Shown piece after piece: positions 48,648-57,930 of a stretch of 64,000 bases of DNA. This DNA is from Virgibacillus_N oceani_A (GTDB lineage Bacteria; Bacillota; Bacilli; Bacillales; Amphibacillaceae): NCBI GenBank assembly GCA_041521345.1, contig JBGOHB010000012.1. One strand, written 5' to 3'. Within the stretch, counting starts at the first letter, position 1, and each line of letters starts with the position of its first letter. Below the pieces are notes generated by a model. The model saw only the letters and a program-made list of their open reading frames with translations. It searched no databases and had not been told where the DNA came from. The position numbers were made by a program, and so were the translations under genes.

Positions 48648-49484
48648 TTATAATGCCAATTTCGAATTTACTGTTTCATAAAGACTGACTTTTTCCATCC
48701 GGACAGTTTTCAAATTATTTTTTCCAAAAATTCGATTGGACAGCTCTTTGAAAATCCCCAATTCTCCCGTTGTGTAAAATTGATGCACCGGTAATGTATC
48801 ACGGTTATTCAACAGTTGATGGATATCCAGCACAGTACTTGTCTCCCTGGCTGTTTCCTCGCTAGAGGAAATGACTTTCACATGCTCGCCCACTGCCAAT
48901 TGTATGACATCCTTAATTAAAGGATAATGCGTACAGCCCAAAATCAACGTATCCATTTGCATGTCACTATTAATTGGGTTTAAGCTATTTTCTACTACTT
49001 TTTTCGCCTTGCTTCCCGATAGGACACCTTGCTCGATCATCTCAACAAGCAAAGGACAAGCCAATGTATTTACACGGGTATCAGCATTAATGTTTTTTAT
49101 CGCTTTAACGTAAGCTTCACTCTTCACTGTACCTTCCGTTGCTATAACACCAATATGGTTATTTTCCGTATACTTAATGGCTGCCCGTGCTCCGGGTTGA
49201 ATTACCCCTATCACCGGAATTAGCAGCTTTTCCTGCAGGTAATTTAAAGTAAAGGCTGTAGCCGTATTACAAGCAATTACTAGCATTTTTATATTCTTTT
49301 CCAATAAAAAACCAACAATTTCTTTCGTAAACTGCAGTACTTCTTCTTTTGACCTCGGGCCGTATGGGCATCTGGCTGTGTCACCAACATAAATCAATTG
49401 CTCATTTGGCAGCTGCCTGATCAATTCATTGACGACTGTTAATCCCCCAACACCTGAGTCAATTACTCCGATTCCTCTTTCCAA
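48648..49484 (-). CDS. racE: Glutamate racemase
   Basis: 278 aa from TTG 49484 (GAGGGGAT upstream; ATG 49502 would overlap that site). GVIDSGVGGLTVV start, catalytic Cys in VIACNTATAF and LGCTHYPLI, and YVGDTARCPYGPRSKEEV. Makes D-glutamate for peptidoglycan. Located between ysmB and gerM as in B. subtilis. Confidence 0.93.
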   Translation of the reverse strand: MERGIGVIDSGVGGLTVVNELIRQLPNEQLIYVGDTARCPYGPRSKEEVLQFTKEIVGFLLEKNIKMLVIACNTATAFTLNYLQEKLLIPVIGVIQPGARAAIKYTENNHIGVIATEGTVKSEAYVKAIKNINADTRVNTLACPLLVEMIEQGVLSGSKAKKVVENSLNPINSDMQMDTLILGCTHYPLIKDVIQLAVGEHVKVISSSEETARETSTVLDIHQLLNNRDTLPVHQFYTTGELGIFKELSNRIFGKNNLKTVRMEKVSLYETVNSKLAL

Positions 49485-49507
49485 TGATATCCCCTCATTC
49501 AACTTCT

Positions 49508-49957
49508 TTAATACTTGTCATATTTCTTCATTTCTTCATGCAATAATGCAAGCAATTCATGTAAGTTATCTGTTTGTTTATCTGTAAAGTTCTCTAATAC
49601 TTCACCTAAATACTTTTGCCGTTTTTCAATTACCTCATGTATAATGTTTTTACCCTTATCCAAAACATGAATCCGTACCACTCGCCGGTCTTTGGAATCA
49701 CGTACCCTTTCTACCAGATTGTTCCTTTCCATCCTGTCCACTAAATCCGTTGTTGTACTAAAAGCAAGGCTGATCTTATTTGACAGCTCTCCAATAGTCA
49801 GATCTCCCTCTTCCAGCAGCCATTGAAGCGCCACGAATTGTGGTGATGTAATTGGATAGTTTGTTAATATTTTTCTTCCATTTTGTTTCACAATGCCAGA
49901 TATGTAACGCATACTTTTTTCTATTTTATTTATTGTCATTTTTGTATCCTTTTCCAT
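49508..49957 (-). CDS. ysmB: MarR-family regulator
   Basis: 149 aa from ATG 49957 (GAGGGGGG upstream; a longer frame to 50002 is less likely). Winged helix: LTIGELSNKISLAFSTTTDL, VDRMERNNLVERVRDSKDRR (wing with DxRR). Conserved neighbour of racE and gerE. Targets unknown. Confidence 0.88.
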   Translation of the reverse strand: MEKDTKMTINKIEKSMRYISGIVKQNGRKILTNYPITSPQFVALQWLLEEGDLTIGELSNKISLAFSTTTDLVDRMERNNLVERVRDSKDRRVVRIHVLDKGKNIIHEVIEKRQKYLGEVLENFTDKQTDNLHELLALLHEEMKKYDKY

Positions 49958-50169
49958 TGATAGTCCCCCCTCTCGATGTATGTTGTTTCTTTGATGTATC
50001 AATTCTAAGATATTAAATCAGTTATTTATCATAATATATGTGAATTGGAGTAATTCGTTCAAAACAGCCTATCATAATAAAATTTAAGCTAATTATACCA
50101 AACTTCGACTATTTTCGCTCATTTTGTACGTAGTTATTATTCAATTCCTTTATGGAGGATAATGGATGC

Positions 50170-50197
50170 ACTCTTTTCTTCCACCAAACATATGCTA
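50170..50197 (+). promoter_or_regulatory. Candidate sigma-K promoter of gerE
   Basis: AC (50170-50171), 17 bp, then CATATGCTA (50189-50197), which fits the late mother-cell consensus CATA-N3-TA. gerE is a sigma-K-dependent gene in B. subtilis. Coordinates read by eye. Confidence 0.45.
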
Positions 50198-50258
50198 TTA
50201 TTGACTAAATAATATCCCTTCAGCCTGCAGCTCTATGACAGCAAGGAGGGGTTGGAAT

Positions 50259-50483
50259 TTGAAGGACAACGAGTATAAACCGAAGCAATTACTAACAAAA
50301 CGGGAAAAAGAAGTATTCGAACTACTAGTACAAGACAAAACAACAAAAGAAATTGCCCAGGAATTATTCATATCAGAAAAAACTGTCCGGAACCATATTT
50401 CTAATGCTATGCAAAAGCTAGGCGTTAAGGGGCGATCACAAGCCGTAGTAGAGCTCCTTCGCATGGGGGAACTAAAGCTCTAG
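50259..50483 (+). CDS. gerE: Spore-coat transcription regulator GerE
   Basis: 74 aa, the length of GerE, from TTG 50259 (AAGGAGGGG seven bases upstream; an upstream in-frame start at 50235 lacks a site). It is a bare LuxR-type HTH: LTKREKEVFELLVQDKTTKE, ISEKTVRNHISNAMQKLGVK. Regulates late spore coat genes in the mother cell. Confidence 0.93.
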   Translation: MKDNEYKPKQLLTKREKEVFELLVQDKTTKEIAQELFISEKTVRNHISNAMQKLGVKGRSQAVVELLRMGELKL

Positions 50484-50487
50484 AAGT

Positions 50488-50516
50488 AACCGACTTTCTA
50501 TTAAGGAAAGTCGGTT
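50488..50516 (+). terminator. gerE terminator
   Basis: AACCGACTTTC (50488-50498) pairs with GAAAGTCGGTT (50506-50516); perfect 11-bp stem a few bases after the gerE stop, T-run short. Confidence 0.75.
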
Positions 50517-50575
50517 TACAGGCTTTTCAACTGGGAAAACCGACTTATTTAAGCGAGAGTAAAAGGGCAGTTGAG

Positions 50576-51019
50576 CTAAGCATTCTGCATTTTATGTTTA
50601 ATTTCATCTTTTAATGGGACAGGTTTTCCTGATTCCTGATCGATAAAGACAAGTCTGCCCCTTCCTGTCAACGTGATTTCTTCCTTCTCGTTAACCGCCA
50701 TATAATGAAAATCAATGGAAGTATTCCCTACATGATGTGCTTTTACATACATCTGAATATTTTCACTGAAATATATTTGCTTTAAATAATTACATTGCAT
50801 ATCTGCGACAACAGGAACTCCTTCTTCATATACACCCCCGGAAAATAATCCCAGTGATTTTAAAAATTTTATCCTTGCTTCTTCAAAATAGATGAATGGA
50901 GATACATTATTCATATGACCAATCATATCGGTTTCTGAAAATCGAATATATACCGGAATGGAAAACTGAAACGTTGACCGCCATTGTTCGAGATCTTCTA
51001 TGTAATCAATTTTTGCCAT
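50576..51019 (-). CDS. ysmA: Acyl-CoA thioesterase (hotdog fold)
   Basis: 147 aa. 4HBT pattern: IRFSETDMIGHMNNVSPFIY, FEEARIKFL, NTSIDFHYMAVN. Asp in the SETDMIGHMN motif fits the catalytic residue of the YbgC/4HBT group. Between gerE and sdhB, as in B. subtilis. Substrate unknown. Confidence 0.88.
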   Translation of the reverse strand: MAKIDYIEDLEQWRSTFQFSIPVYIRFSETDMIGHMNNVSPFIYFEEARIKFLKSLGLFSGGVYEEGVPVVADMQCNYLKQIYFSENIQMYVKAHHVGNTSIDFHYMAVNEKEEITLTGRGRLVFIDQESGKPVPLKDEIKHKMQNA

Positions 51020-51092
51020 GATTATTTCCCCTTTTATTTCCTGATTAATAAAATGGTATTTATTTTTAAATTTGTGTTTATGTTATTGTTCG

Positions 51093-51116
51093 ATTGCAGC
51101 ATTTATAAGCTGCAAT
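51093..51116. repeat. Inverted repeat in the sdhB-ysmA gap
   Basis: ATTGCAGC (51093-51100) and GCTGCAAT (51109-51116), 8-bp arms. No T-run on the minus strand. The rest of 51020-51334 shows nothing convincing; an ORF at 51214-51423 plus is not supported. Confidence 0.4.
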
Positions 51117-51334
51117 GGGCTTAACAATAGCTTTTTTTACTCGTTTATATAACTGAGAACCCTTTCAATGCTACGTCATTTTCTTTTAACTTAAAATATC
51201 AGAAAAGATTGCCATGATACATGATGATACCTTCTTCGCTTCAGATTCTCTCGATGCTTGCTTTGACTCATATTTCACTAATTTTACGCTTGAAAAGGCA
51301 TCTATAAACACTTCACTTCATCTTTCATTCTATG

Positions 51335-51365
51335 AAAAAGACCCAAACCACAATTGGCTCGGGTC
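51335..51365 (-). terminator. Terminator of sdhCAB
   Basis: On the minus strand GACCCGAGCCA-ATTG-TGGTTTGGGTC (11 bp, two G-U) then TTTTT, 24 bases after the sdhB stop. Confidence 0.85.
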
Positions 51366-51388
51366 GTTAACATTTATGAATTCAATAA

Positions 51389-52156
51389 TTAATGTGCATT
51401 GTCACCGCCAAAAAAGTTTTTAAATGCCTGTATATTAGTCGCACGGTTCATTGCAGCAATAGAAGTGGTCAAAGGGATCCCTTTCGGACAAACCTGTACA
51501 CAGTTTTGTGAGTTTCCGCAGCCATCGATTCCGCCATCTTCCATCAGGCCGTTCAGTCTTTCGCTTGCATTCATTTCACCCGTTGGATGTGCATTAAACA
51601 AGCGAGCCTGGGATAATGCAGCAGGTCCTATGAAGTTGGATTTATCATTTACATTTGGACAAGCTTCCAGACAAACACCGCAAGTCATACATTTTGATAA
51701 TTCATATGCCCATTGGCGTTTTTTTTCAGGCATACGCGGACCAGGTCCCAAATCATGCGTGCCGTCAATCGGAATCCATGCTTTTACTTGTTTCAATGCA
51801 TCAAACATGCGCTCCCGATCTACAATTAAGTCACGGACAACCGGAAAAGTAGACATAGGCTCCAGCCTGATTGGGTGTTCCAATTTATCCACGAGTGTTG
51901 CACATGATTGTCTTGCTGTTCCGTTAATTACCATGGAACATGCGCCGCAAACTTCTTCTAAACAACTCATATCCCAATAAACAGGTGTTGTTTTTTCCCC
52001 ATTTGCATTTTCCGGGTTTTGTCTGATTTCCATCAATCCGGATATAACATTCATATTCTTACGGTAAGGAACGTTAAAGGTTTCCTCATAAGGAGCAGAA
52101 TCGGGGCTGTCCTGTCTGGTTATAATAAAAGTAACCGTTTGTTGTTCTTCAGCCAT
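51389..52156 (-). CDS. sdhB: Succinate dehydrogenase iron-sulfur subunit
   Basis: 255 aa. 2Fe-2S domain (CLEEVCGACSMVINGTARQS, C), 4Fe-4S and 3Fe-4S ligands in CMTCGVCLEACPN and CGNSQNCVQVCPKGIPL. Passes electrons from FAD to the cytochrome b subunit. Two bases after sdhA. Confidence 0.95.
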   Translation of the reverse strand: MAEEQQTVTFIITRQDSPDSAPYEETFNVPYRKNMNVISGLMEIRQNPENANGEKTTPVYWDMSCLEEVCGACSMVINGTARQSCATLVDKLEHPIRLEPMSTFPVVRDLIVDRERMFDALKQVKAWIPIDGTHDLGPGPRMPEKKRQWAYELSKCMTCGVCLEACPNVNDKSNFIGPAALSQARLFNAHPTGEMNASERLNGLMEDGGIDGCGNSQNCVQVCPKGIPLTTSIAAMNRATNIQAFKNFFGGDNAH

Positions 52157-52158
52157 TG

Positions 52159-53922
52159 TTACTTACTCCCTTCACTTTTTTTAGTATAGTCACGTTTACG
52201 TGGTTTAATTAGTGACGTGTCAACATCCTCGTACGTAAACTCTGGTGAATTCGTTTCTTTATTATAGCTGGCAATGGTCGTTTTCAGCCATTCCTCATCA
52301 TTACGATCCGGAAATTCAGGCTTGTAATGAGCACCGCGGCTTTCATTTCTGTTGTATGCACCAATGGTAATGACTCTTGCCAGTTGTAGCATATTTTTTA
52401 ACTGCCGTGTAAACATTACCCCCTGATTACTCCAGCGTGAAGTATCATTGATATTAATATTTTCCCAGCGTTCGATCAGCTCTTTGATTTTTTCATCTGT
52501 TTTAAGTAATTTTTCGTTGTCACGAACCACTGTCACATTATCCGTCATCCATTCACCAAGTTCTTTATGGATGGCATATGCGTTCTCGGACCCTTCCATG
52601 CTCATCATTTTTTCGAAAGCTTCCTGTTCTTCTTTCACTTTCTCCTCGAAAAACTCAGGCGGTATATCTTCAGCATGTTTATCCAAACCGTCCGTATATT
52701 TAATTGCACTTGGTCCTGCCACTGAGCCCCCATATATAGCTGAGAGCAGGGAATTTGCCCCTAAGCGATTTCCTCCGTGCTGTGAATAATCAACTTCACC
52801 AGCTGCGAATATACCAGGGATGTTTGTCATTTGATCGTAATCAACCCAAAGCCCTCCCATGGAATAGTGAACTGCAGGGAAAATCTTCATTGGCACTTTA
52901 CGCGGATCTTCTCCAACGAATTTTTCATAAATTTCTATGATACCGCCCAATTTTACATCTAATTCTTTTGGATCTTTATGGGAAAGGTCAAGGTATACCA
53001 TGTTTTCCCCGTTAATACCGAGTTTCTGGTTTACACAGACATCAAAGATTTCCCTTGTTGCGATATCACGCGGGACAAGGTTTCCGTATGCCGGGTACTT
53101 TTCCTCGAGGAAATACCATGGTTCACCGTCTTTATATGTCCACACCCGGCCACCTTCACCACGGGCTGATTCACTCATCAGTCGCAGTTTATCATCTCCG
53201 GGTATTGCGGTCGGATGAATTTGAATAAATTCCCCGTTCGCATAATTTGCACCCTGCAAATACAAAGCGCTTGCAGCAGAACCGGTATTAATCATGGAGT
53301 TTGTTGACTTCCCAAAAATAATTCCCGGCCCGCCGGTAGCCATAATAACAGCATCTGATGGAAATGCTTTTATTTCATGGTCTGTAATGCTCTGGGCGAC
53401 AATCCCTCTGCTGATACCTTCATCATCAATAGTGGCACCGAGGAATTCCCAGCTTTCATACTTTGTAACTAAACCCTGAACTTCATAACGTCGCACCTGC
53501 TCGTCAAGTGCATATAATAACTGTTGACCTGTAGTTGCCCCTGCATATGCTGTACGGTGATGCTGTGTTCCGCCAAAACGACGGAAATCAAGCAAGCCTT
53601 CCGGAGTACGGTTAAACATGACCCCCATTCTGTCCAGCATATGTATAATACTAGGTGCTGCGTCACACATCGCTTTAACCGGCGGCTGGTTTGCTAAAAA
53701 GTCGCCACCATAAACTGTATCATCAAAGTGAATAGCAGGAGAATCCCCTTCTCCTTTTGTGTTTACTGCACCGTTAATACCGCCTTGGGCACATACAGAG
53801 TGAGATCGTTTAACGGGAACAACGGAAAATAAATCCACGTTCACACCTGCTTCTGCTGCTTTGATGGTTGCCATTAAACCAGCAAGTCCACCGCCTACCA
53901 CAGCAATTTTACGATTACTCAT
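52159..53922 (-). CDS. sdhA: Succinate dehydrogenase flavoprotein subunit
   Basis: 587 aa. FAD motif VVGGGLAGLMATIKAAEAGV, CAQGGINGAVNTKGEGDSP (covalent FAD region), IQIHPTAIPGDDKLRLMSES, RGEGGRVW (substrate Arg) and HYSMGGLWVDYDQMT. Oxidises succinate to fumarate. Middle gene of sdhCAB. Confidence 0.96.
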   Translation of the reverse strand: MSNRKIAVVGGGLAGLMATIKAAEAGVNVDLFSVVPVKRSHSVCAQGGINGAVNTKGEGDSPAIHFDDTVYGGDFLANQPPVKAMCDAAPSIIHMLDRMGVMFNRTPEGLLDFRRFGGTQHHRTAYAGATTGQQLLYALDEQVRRYEVQGLVTKYESWEFLGATIDDEGISRGIVAQSITDHEIKAFPSDAVIMATGGPGIIFGKSTNSMINTGSAASALYLQGANYANGEFIQIHPTAIPGDDKLRLMSESARGEGGRVWTYKDGEPWYFLEEKYPAYGNLVPRDIATREIFDVCVNQKLGINGENMVYLDLSHKDPKELDVKLGGIIEIYEKFVGEDPRKVPMKIFPAVHYSMGGLWVDYDQMTNIPGIFAAGEVDYSQHGGNRLGANSLLSAIYGGSVAGPSAIKYTDGLDKHAEDIPPEFFEEKVKEEQEAFEKMMSMEGSENAYAIHKELGEWMTDNVTVVRDNEKLLKTDEKIKELIERWENININDTSRWSNQGVMFTRQLKNMLQLARVITIGAYNRNESRGAHYKPEFPDRNDEEWLKTTIASYNKETNSPEFTYEDVDTSLIKPRKRDYTKKSEGSK

Positions 53923-53952
53923 GATAAATACTCACTCCTTTTTTTCTTTACG

Positions 53953-54573
53953 TTAAGCTCCAAAAGCAAATGTAATTAAAGTTCTAATTCCAATAAAACT
54001 TAATCCTAAAAACACCAGTATTGTTGCATAAGTAACGATTCTTTGAGACTTCGGTGTTTGTGTAATACCCCATGTAACAAAGAAGCTCCATAGACCGTTT
54101 GCAAAATGGAAAACGGTTGACAACACACCAATTACATAGAACCAGAACATGATTGGATTCGTTAAAATCCCTTCCATTAAGCTATAATTCAGATCTGCAT
54201 TGCCAAGCCCGATCTGCACACGCGTTTCAAACACATGCCATGCAATAAACACGAGTGTAACCAGCCCGGTAATACGCTGGAGGTAGAACATCCAATTTCT
54301 GAAATAACCGTACCTCCTAGTGTTGTTGCGTGCAACAAAGACAATATACACCCCTAAGATTGCATGAAATAATATCGGCAGATAAATTACAAATATCTCC
54401 AATAACAGAACAAATGGTAGACCTGCCATAAATCCTGCTGCCTGATTAAAACTTTCTTCACCGTATACGGCAAAATGATTCACCAATAAATGCTGGGTAA
54501 GGAAGAGACCAATTGGTACAACCCCCAGGAGTGAGTGTAATCTTCTGGTGAAAAATTCACGATGCTCCGCCAT
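53953..54573 (-). CDS. sdhC: Succinate dehydrogenase cytochrome b558 subunit
   Basis: 206 aa, five membrane helices. Heme ligand-type His in FTRRLHSLLGVVPIGLFLTQ, HLLVNH, LFHAILGVY, FIAWHVFE and VFHFANGLWSF. Anchors SdhAB and passes electrons to menaquinone. First gene of the operon; AGGGGGG ribosome site. Confidence 0.95.
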   Translation of the reverse strand: MAEHREFFTRRLHSLLGVVPIGLFLTQHLLVNHFAVYGEESFNQAAGFMAGLPFVLLLEIFVIYLPILFHAILGVYIVFVARNNTRRYGYFRNWMFYLQRITGLVTLVFIAWHVFETRVQIGLGNADLNYSLMEGILTNPIMFWFYVIGVLSTVFHFANGLWSFFVTWGITQTPKSQRIVTYATILVFLGLSFIGIRTLITFAFGA

Positions 54574-55029
54574 CTGTTACCCCCCTTTTAGTTTACAATG
54601 ATATTATACTTATTGCACAAGCAGAAATTACAGATGTTATAAATTCACGAATATTTTTGATAGAAGAAATCGTACGCTCCGTATCATGATATGTAATTAA
54701 TTTGCCCCCACACTTATATATGGGAGGCTTCATTCATGAATTTATATGATGTTCCATACAAACTTGTACAAATTATGACATTACAATTGTACTTCTAACT
54801 ACGAAAAGCGTCAAGAAAACCCTATATATTATTTTTAAAATATGTGCTATTCGTTATAATGATGATGTACAATATTCTTATGCAATGATGTGTTATACCA
54901 ATATTTATACATTAGAAAAGAAGTTAGAACCTAGTATGACTTGCAGGATTCTTGAATTATATTGATAATGTAATTTGTAAATAATAATATAGGTTCAAGG
55001 GTCTTTTGCTTACAGGAAGGGTGACATCC
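54574..55029. other. Divergent regulatory region between sdhC and yslB
   Basis: No gene. A minus-strand TATAAT (54606-54601, before sdhC) is visible without a clear -35. Near 54766-54796 the sequence has TTGTACAA and CAATTGTAC half-site-like repeats, possible regulator sites. Upstream of yslB the plus strand is AT-rich (GATAAT near 54964). Confidence 0.4.
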
Positions 55030-55467
55030 ATGTCGAAAGAAAAAGAGAAAATTGCCATTTCCCAACTGGATGAACTGCATACGAATGGGGCCGGTTATGA
55101 TGTTCTCCGCTATTTAGGTTTACCAGAACTGCTTGGGCAAGAAGCCGATACGCTTCTATATTTTATGGGCAGAAATATTGCGAGAAAACTTGAAATACAT
55201 ACAGTGGAAGATGTATCCTTTTGTTTTGAAAAACTTGGCTGGGGAAAACTGGAGTTAGTAAAACAAAAGAAGAATCAGATGATTTTTCAGCTTATGTCTG
55301 ATGCGGTAGCTTATCGTCTTAAATCCGCATTAAATACCGATTTCCGCCTGGAAGCAGGTTTTTTGGCTGAAGCAATTCAAATCATTAATGGTGCCGAATG
55401 TGAATGTGTGGAAGAAATTAATAAGCGCATTTTTCAAGTACAATTCAGTGTGATTTATTCGAAGTAA
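55030..55467 (+). CDS. yslB: DUF2507 protein YslB
   Basis: 145 aa from ATG 55030 (GGAAGGGTG upstream). YDVLRYLGLPELLGQEADTL, YFMGRNIARKL, FFEKLGWGKLELV-like segment and ECECVEEINKRIFQVQFSVI match YslB. It has a V4R/TRAPP-like look. Sits between uvrC and sdhC on the opposite strand. Function not defined. Confidence 0.85.
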   Translation: MSKEKEKIAISQLDELHTNGAGYDVLRYLGLPELLGQEADTLLYFMGRNIARKLEIHTVEDVSFCFEKLGWGKLELVKQKKNQMIFQLMSDAVAYRLKSALNTDFRLEAGFLAEAIQIINGAECECVEEINKRIFQVQFSVIYSK

Positions 55468-55480
55468 TACTGGAATGCAG

Positions 55481-55519
55481 AAAAAGCTGCAGTGTAATAT
55501 TAACTCTACAGCTTTTTTT
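55481..55519. terminator. Bidirectional terminator between yslB and uvrC
   Basis: AAAAAGCTG (55481-55489) pairs with CAGCTTTTTTT (55509-55519); A and T runs flank both sides. It overlaps the uvrC stop region. Confidence 0.8.
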
Positions 55520-57296
55520 CATTTTCTGTATTTAAATGCTGAACAATATCCTTGGCAGTATTCTCTGGAATACCCAAGTTCGTAATATCTGTTACAGAGG
55601 CTTTTCTAATTTCTCCAACTGACCTAAAATGCGTCAATAATAGCTTCCTTCTTTTCTCACCAATACCCGGTATCTTATCCAGCTCCGATTGAAATAGGTT
55701 TTTACCGCGTAATTGCCGATGAAATGTGATCGCAAACCGGTGAACTTCATCCTGAATCCGCTGTACGAGGTAAAATTCCTGTGACTGTCTGAACAAAGGG
55801 ACTACGGTAGCTGGATCACCATAAAGAAGTTCACTTGTTTTATGGCGATCGTCCTTGGCTAAACCGCATAATGGTACATCTAGACCTAATTCATTTTCCA
55901 ATACATCAATAGCAGCACTCATTTGTCCCTTACCGCCGTCTACAATGATTAAATCCGGTAGTGGAAGTTCTTCCTTTATTACTCTTCTATACCTACGACG
56001 TATAACCTCCCGCATTGTTTCGTAGTCATCCGGACCATCGACATCTCGTATTTTATACTTCCGATACTCTTTTTTATTCGGTTTTCCGTCAATAAACACG
56101 ACCATAGCAGAAACAGGGTCTGTCCCTTGTATGTTTGAATTATCAAATGCTTCGATACGGTGCGGCAGCTCTATGTTCAGCACTTTTCCCAGTTTTTCAA
56201 CGGCGAGAATCGTTCGTTCTTCATCTCTTTCGATCAATGTAAACTTCTCATTTAACGCAATTTCCGCATTTTTAACGGCAAGCTCTACAAGTTCTTTTTT
56301 TCTGCCTCTCATCGGTATATGGACATCTACCTCTAGCAAATTTTCCACCATTTCTTTATTTGTGCCAATGGGAAGTAGTATTTCTTTCGGTTTTAAATGG
56401 TGCTGATGGAGATAAAACCGGCCGATAAAACTGATAAACGTTTCTTCCGGTGTATCAAAGAAAGGAAAAACCGCCACGTCCCGTTCAATCAATTTGCCCT
56501 GTCTGATAAAAAACACTTGAATACACATCCAGCCTTTATCATAGCTGTAACCGAAAATGTCTCTGTCTTTCCGATCATTCAGTGTCATTTTCTGTTGTTC
56601 CATAACAACTTCAATATGCTGAATCTGATCCCTAAGCTCTTTTGCCCTTTCAAAGTTCAGCTGTTCGCTTGCTTCGTACATTTTCTTTTTTATATCCTGT
56701 TTAATATCTTTAAATCCACCATGTAAAAAAGAGCTTATGTTTTGTACGATCTTTGCATACGTTTTCGCAGGCGGCGGTTTTTCACTGCACGCCAGGCATT
56801 GCCCCATATGATAGTAGAGGCAGACTCTTCCCGCCGGGTTATTGCATTTCCGCAGCGGATACAGCCTATCCAGGAGTCTCTTAGTCTCCCTTGCTGCAAT
56901 CACATTCGGGTAAGGGCCAAAGTACTTCCCTTTATCTTTTTTCACTTGTCTTGTGATTAATAAGCGGGGATGTCTTTCCGAAGTAATCTTTAAATAAGGA
57001 TAGGATTTATCGTCTTTTAACATGACATTGTACTTTGGATCGTATTTTTTAATTAAATTCATTTCCAGAATAAGTGCTTCCATTTCGGAAGTGGTAACAA
57101 TGTATTCAAAGTTTTCGATTTCCTGAACGAGCCGCTGTGTTTTCTTATCATGAGCACCCGTAAAATAGGAACGCACCCGGTTTCTAAGCAGCTTTGATTT
57201 ACCCACATAGACCACGGTATTATGTTTATCCTTCATTAAATAACAGCCCGGCTGTGCCGGCAGAACAGCTAATTTTTCTTTTATCGTCGAGTTCAT
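55506..57296 (-). CDS. uvrC: Excinuclease ABC subunit C
   Basis: 596 aa from ATG 57296. GIY-YIG domain (PGCYLMKDKHNTVVYVGKSK), Cys cluster CNNPAGRVCLYYHMGQCLAC, UVR motif, RNase H-like domain (IEAFDNSNIQGTDPVSAMVV, DLIIVDGGKGQMSAA), and C-terminal HhH (LDKIPGIGEKRRKLLLTHFR). Makes both incisions in nucleotide excision repair. Confidence 0.96.
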   Translation of the reverse strand: MNSTIKEKLAVLPAQPGCYLMKDKHNTVVYVGKSKLLRNRVRSYFTGAHDKKTQRLVQEIENFEYIVTTSEMEALILEMNLIKKYDPKYNVMLKDDKSYPYLKITSERHPRLLITRQVKKDKGKYFGPYPNVIAARETKRLLDRLYPLRKCNNPAGRVCLYYHMGQCLACSEKPPPAKTYAKIVQNISSFLHGGFKDIKQDIKKKMYEASEQLNFERAKELRDQIQHIEVVMEQQKMTLNDRKDRDIFGYSYDKGWMCIQVFFIRQGKLIERDVAVFPFFDTPEETFISFIGRFYLHQHHLKPKEILLPIGTNKEMVENLLEVDVHIPMRGRKKELVELAVKNAEIALNEKFTLIERDEERTILAVEKLGKVLNIELPHRIEAFDNSNIQGTDPVSAMVVFIDGKPNKKEYRKYKIRDVDGPDDYETMREVIRRRYRRVIKEELPLPDLIIVDGGKGQMSAAIDVLENELGLDVPLCGLAKDDRHKTSELLYGDPATVVPLFRQSQEFYLVQRIQDEVHRFAITFHRQLRGKNLFQSELDKIPGIGEKRRKLLLTHFRSVGEIRKASVTDITNLGIPENTAKDIVQHLNTENEKKL

Positions 57297-57320
57297 ATTT
57301 TTCAATCCTTCATGCATTAG

Positions 57321-57353
57321 AAATCCCTTGTCACAGAGTGCAACAAGGGATTT
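57321..57353 (-). terminator. Hairpin between trxA and uvrC
   Basis: AAATCCCTTGT (57321-57331) pairs with ACAAGGGATTT (57343-57353): perfect 11 bp. It may end trxA transcripts; T-run is weak on the minus strand. Confidence 0.6.
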
Positions 57354-57385
57354 TCAACTTTTTCATATCATTATTATATCATGTT

Positions 57386-57700
57386 TTAAGCGTGTTTGTT
57401 AATGATATCAACAAGTGCTTCTTTTGGCTGGAATCCAATGATCTGATCTACAACTTCTCCATTTTTAAATAATAAAAGTGTAGGAATACTCATTACACCG
57501 TATTTTCCGGCTGTTTCCTGATTTTCATCTACATCCAATTTAACAATTTGCACTTTATCTTCCATTTCCCCATCAATTTCCTCAAGGACTGGTGCAATCA
57601 TTTTACAAGGTCCGCACCACGGAGCCCAAAAGTCAGCCAGAACCAGGCCTTCAGAAGTTTCTTGAGAGAAATTTTGGTCAGTTACATTTACAATAGCCAT
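57386..57700 (-). CDS. trxA: Thioredoxin
   Basis: 104 aa. Active site WCGPC in LADFWAPWCGPCKMIAPVLE; cis-Pro in MSIPTLLLFKNGE. Main cytosolic disulfide reductase. Between etfA and uvrC as in B. subtilis. Confidence 0.96.
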   Translation of the reverse strand: MAIVNVTDQNFSQETSEGLVLADFWAPWCGPCKMIAPVLEEIDGEMEDKVQIVKLDVDENQETAGKYGVMSIPTLLLFKNGEVVDQIIGFQPKEALVDIINKHA

Positions 57701-57852
57701 TTTATTATTCCTCCTTAATCTTTCATCACTTTAAAAGAAAGTATATCATTAATTATTTTCTCATACTAATAATCTGCTTATGCACTTATTGTAACAAATG
57801 AAGCCACTGCTGATAAACTACAAGGTTGTTAAGCAGGAGAAATTAAAGTATT

Positions 57853-57919
57853 AAAAAAAGCTGCCTGATAACCCCTCTTCCTTCTTCAGAAATCCTGGAA
57901 TCAAGTTTAACAGACAGCC
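57853..57919 (-). terminator. etfA terminator
   Basis: On the minus strand GGCTGTCTG (57919-57911) pairs with CAGGCAGC (57867-57860), followed by T7. The loop is long (about 43 bases). Confidence 0.7.
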
Positions 57920-57930
57920 ATTTTATTTGT

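Noticed and set aside
51214..51423. Plus-strand 69-codon ORF
   Set aside because: It runs over the sdhB terminator and into sdhB antisense; no ribosome site.
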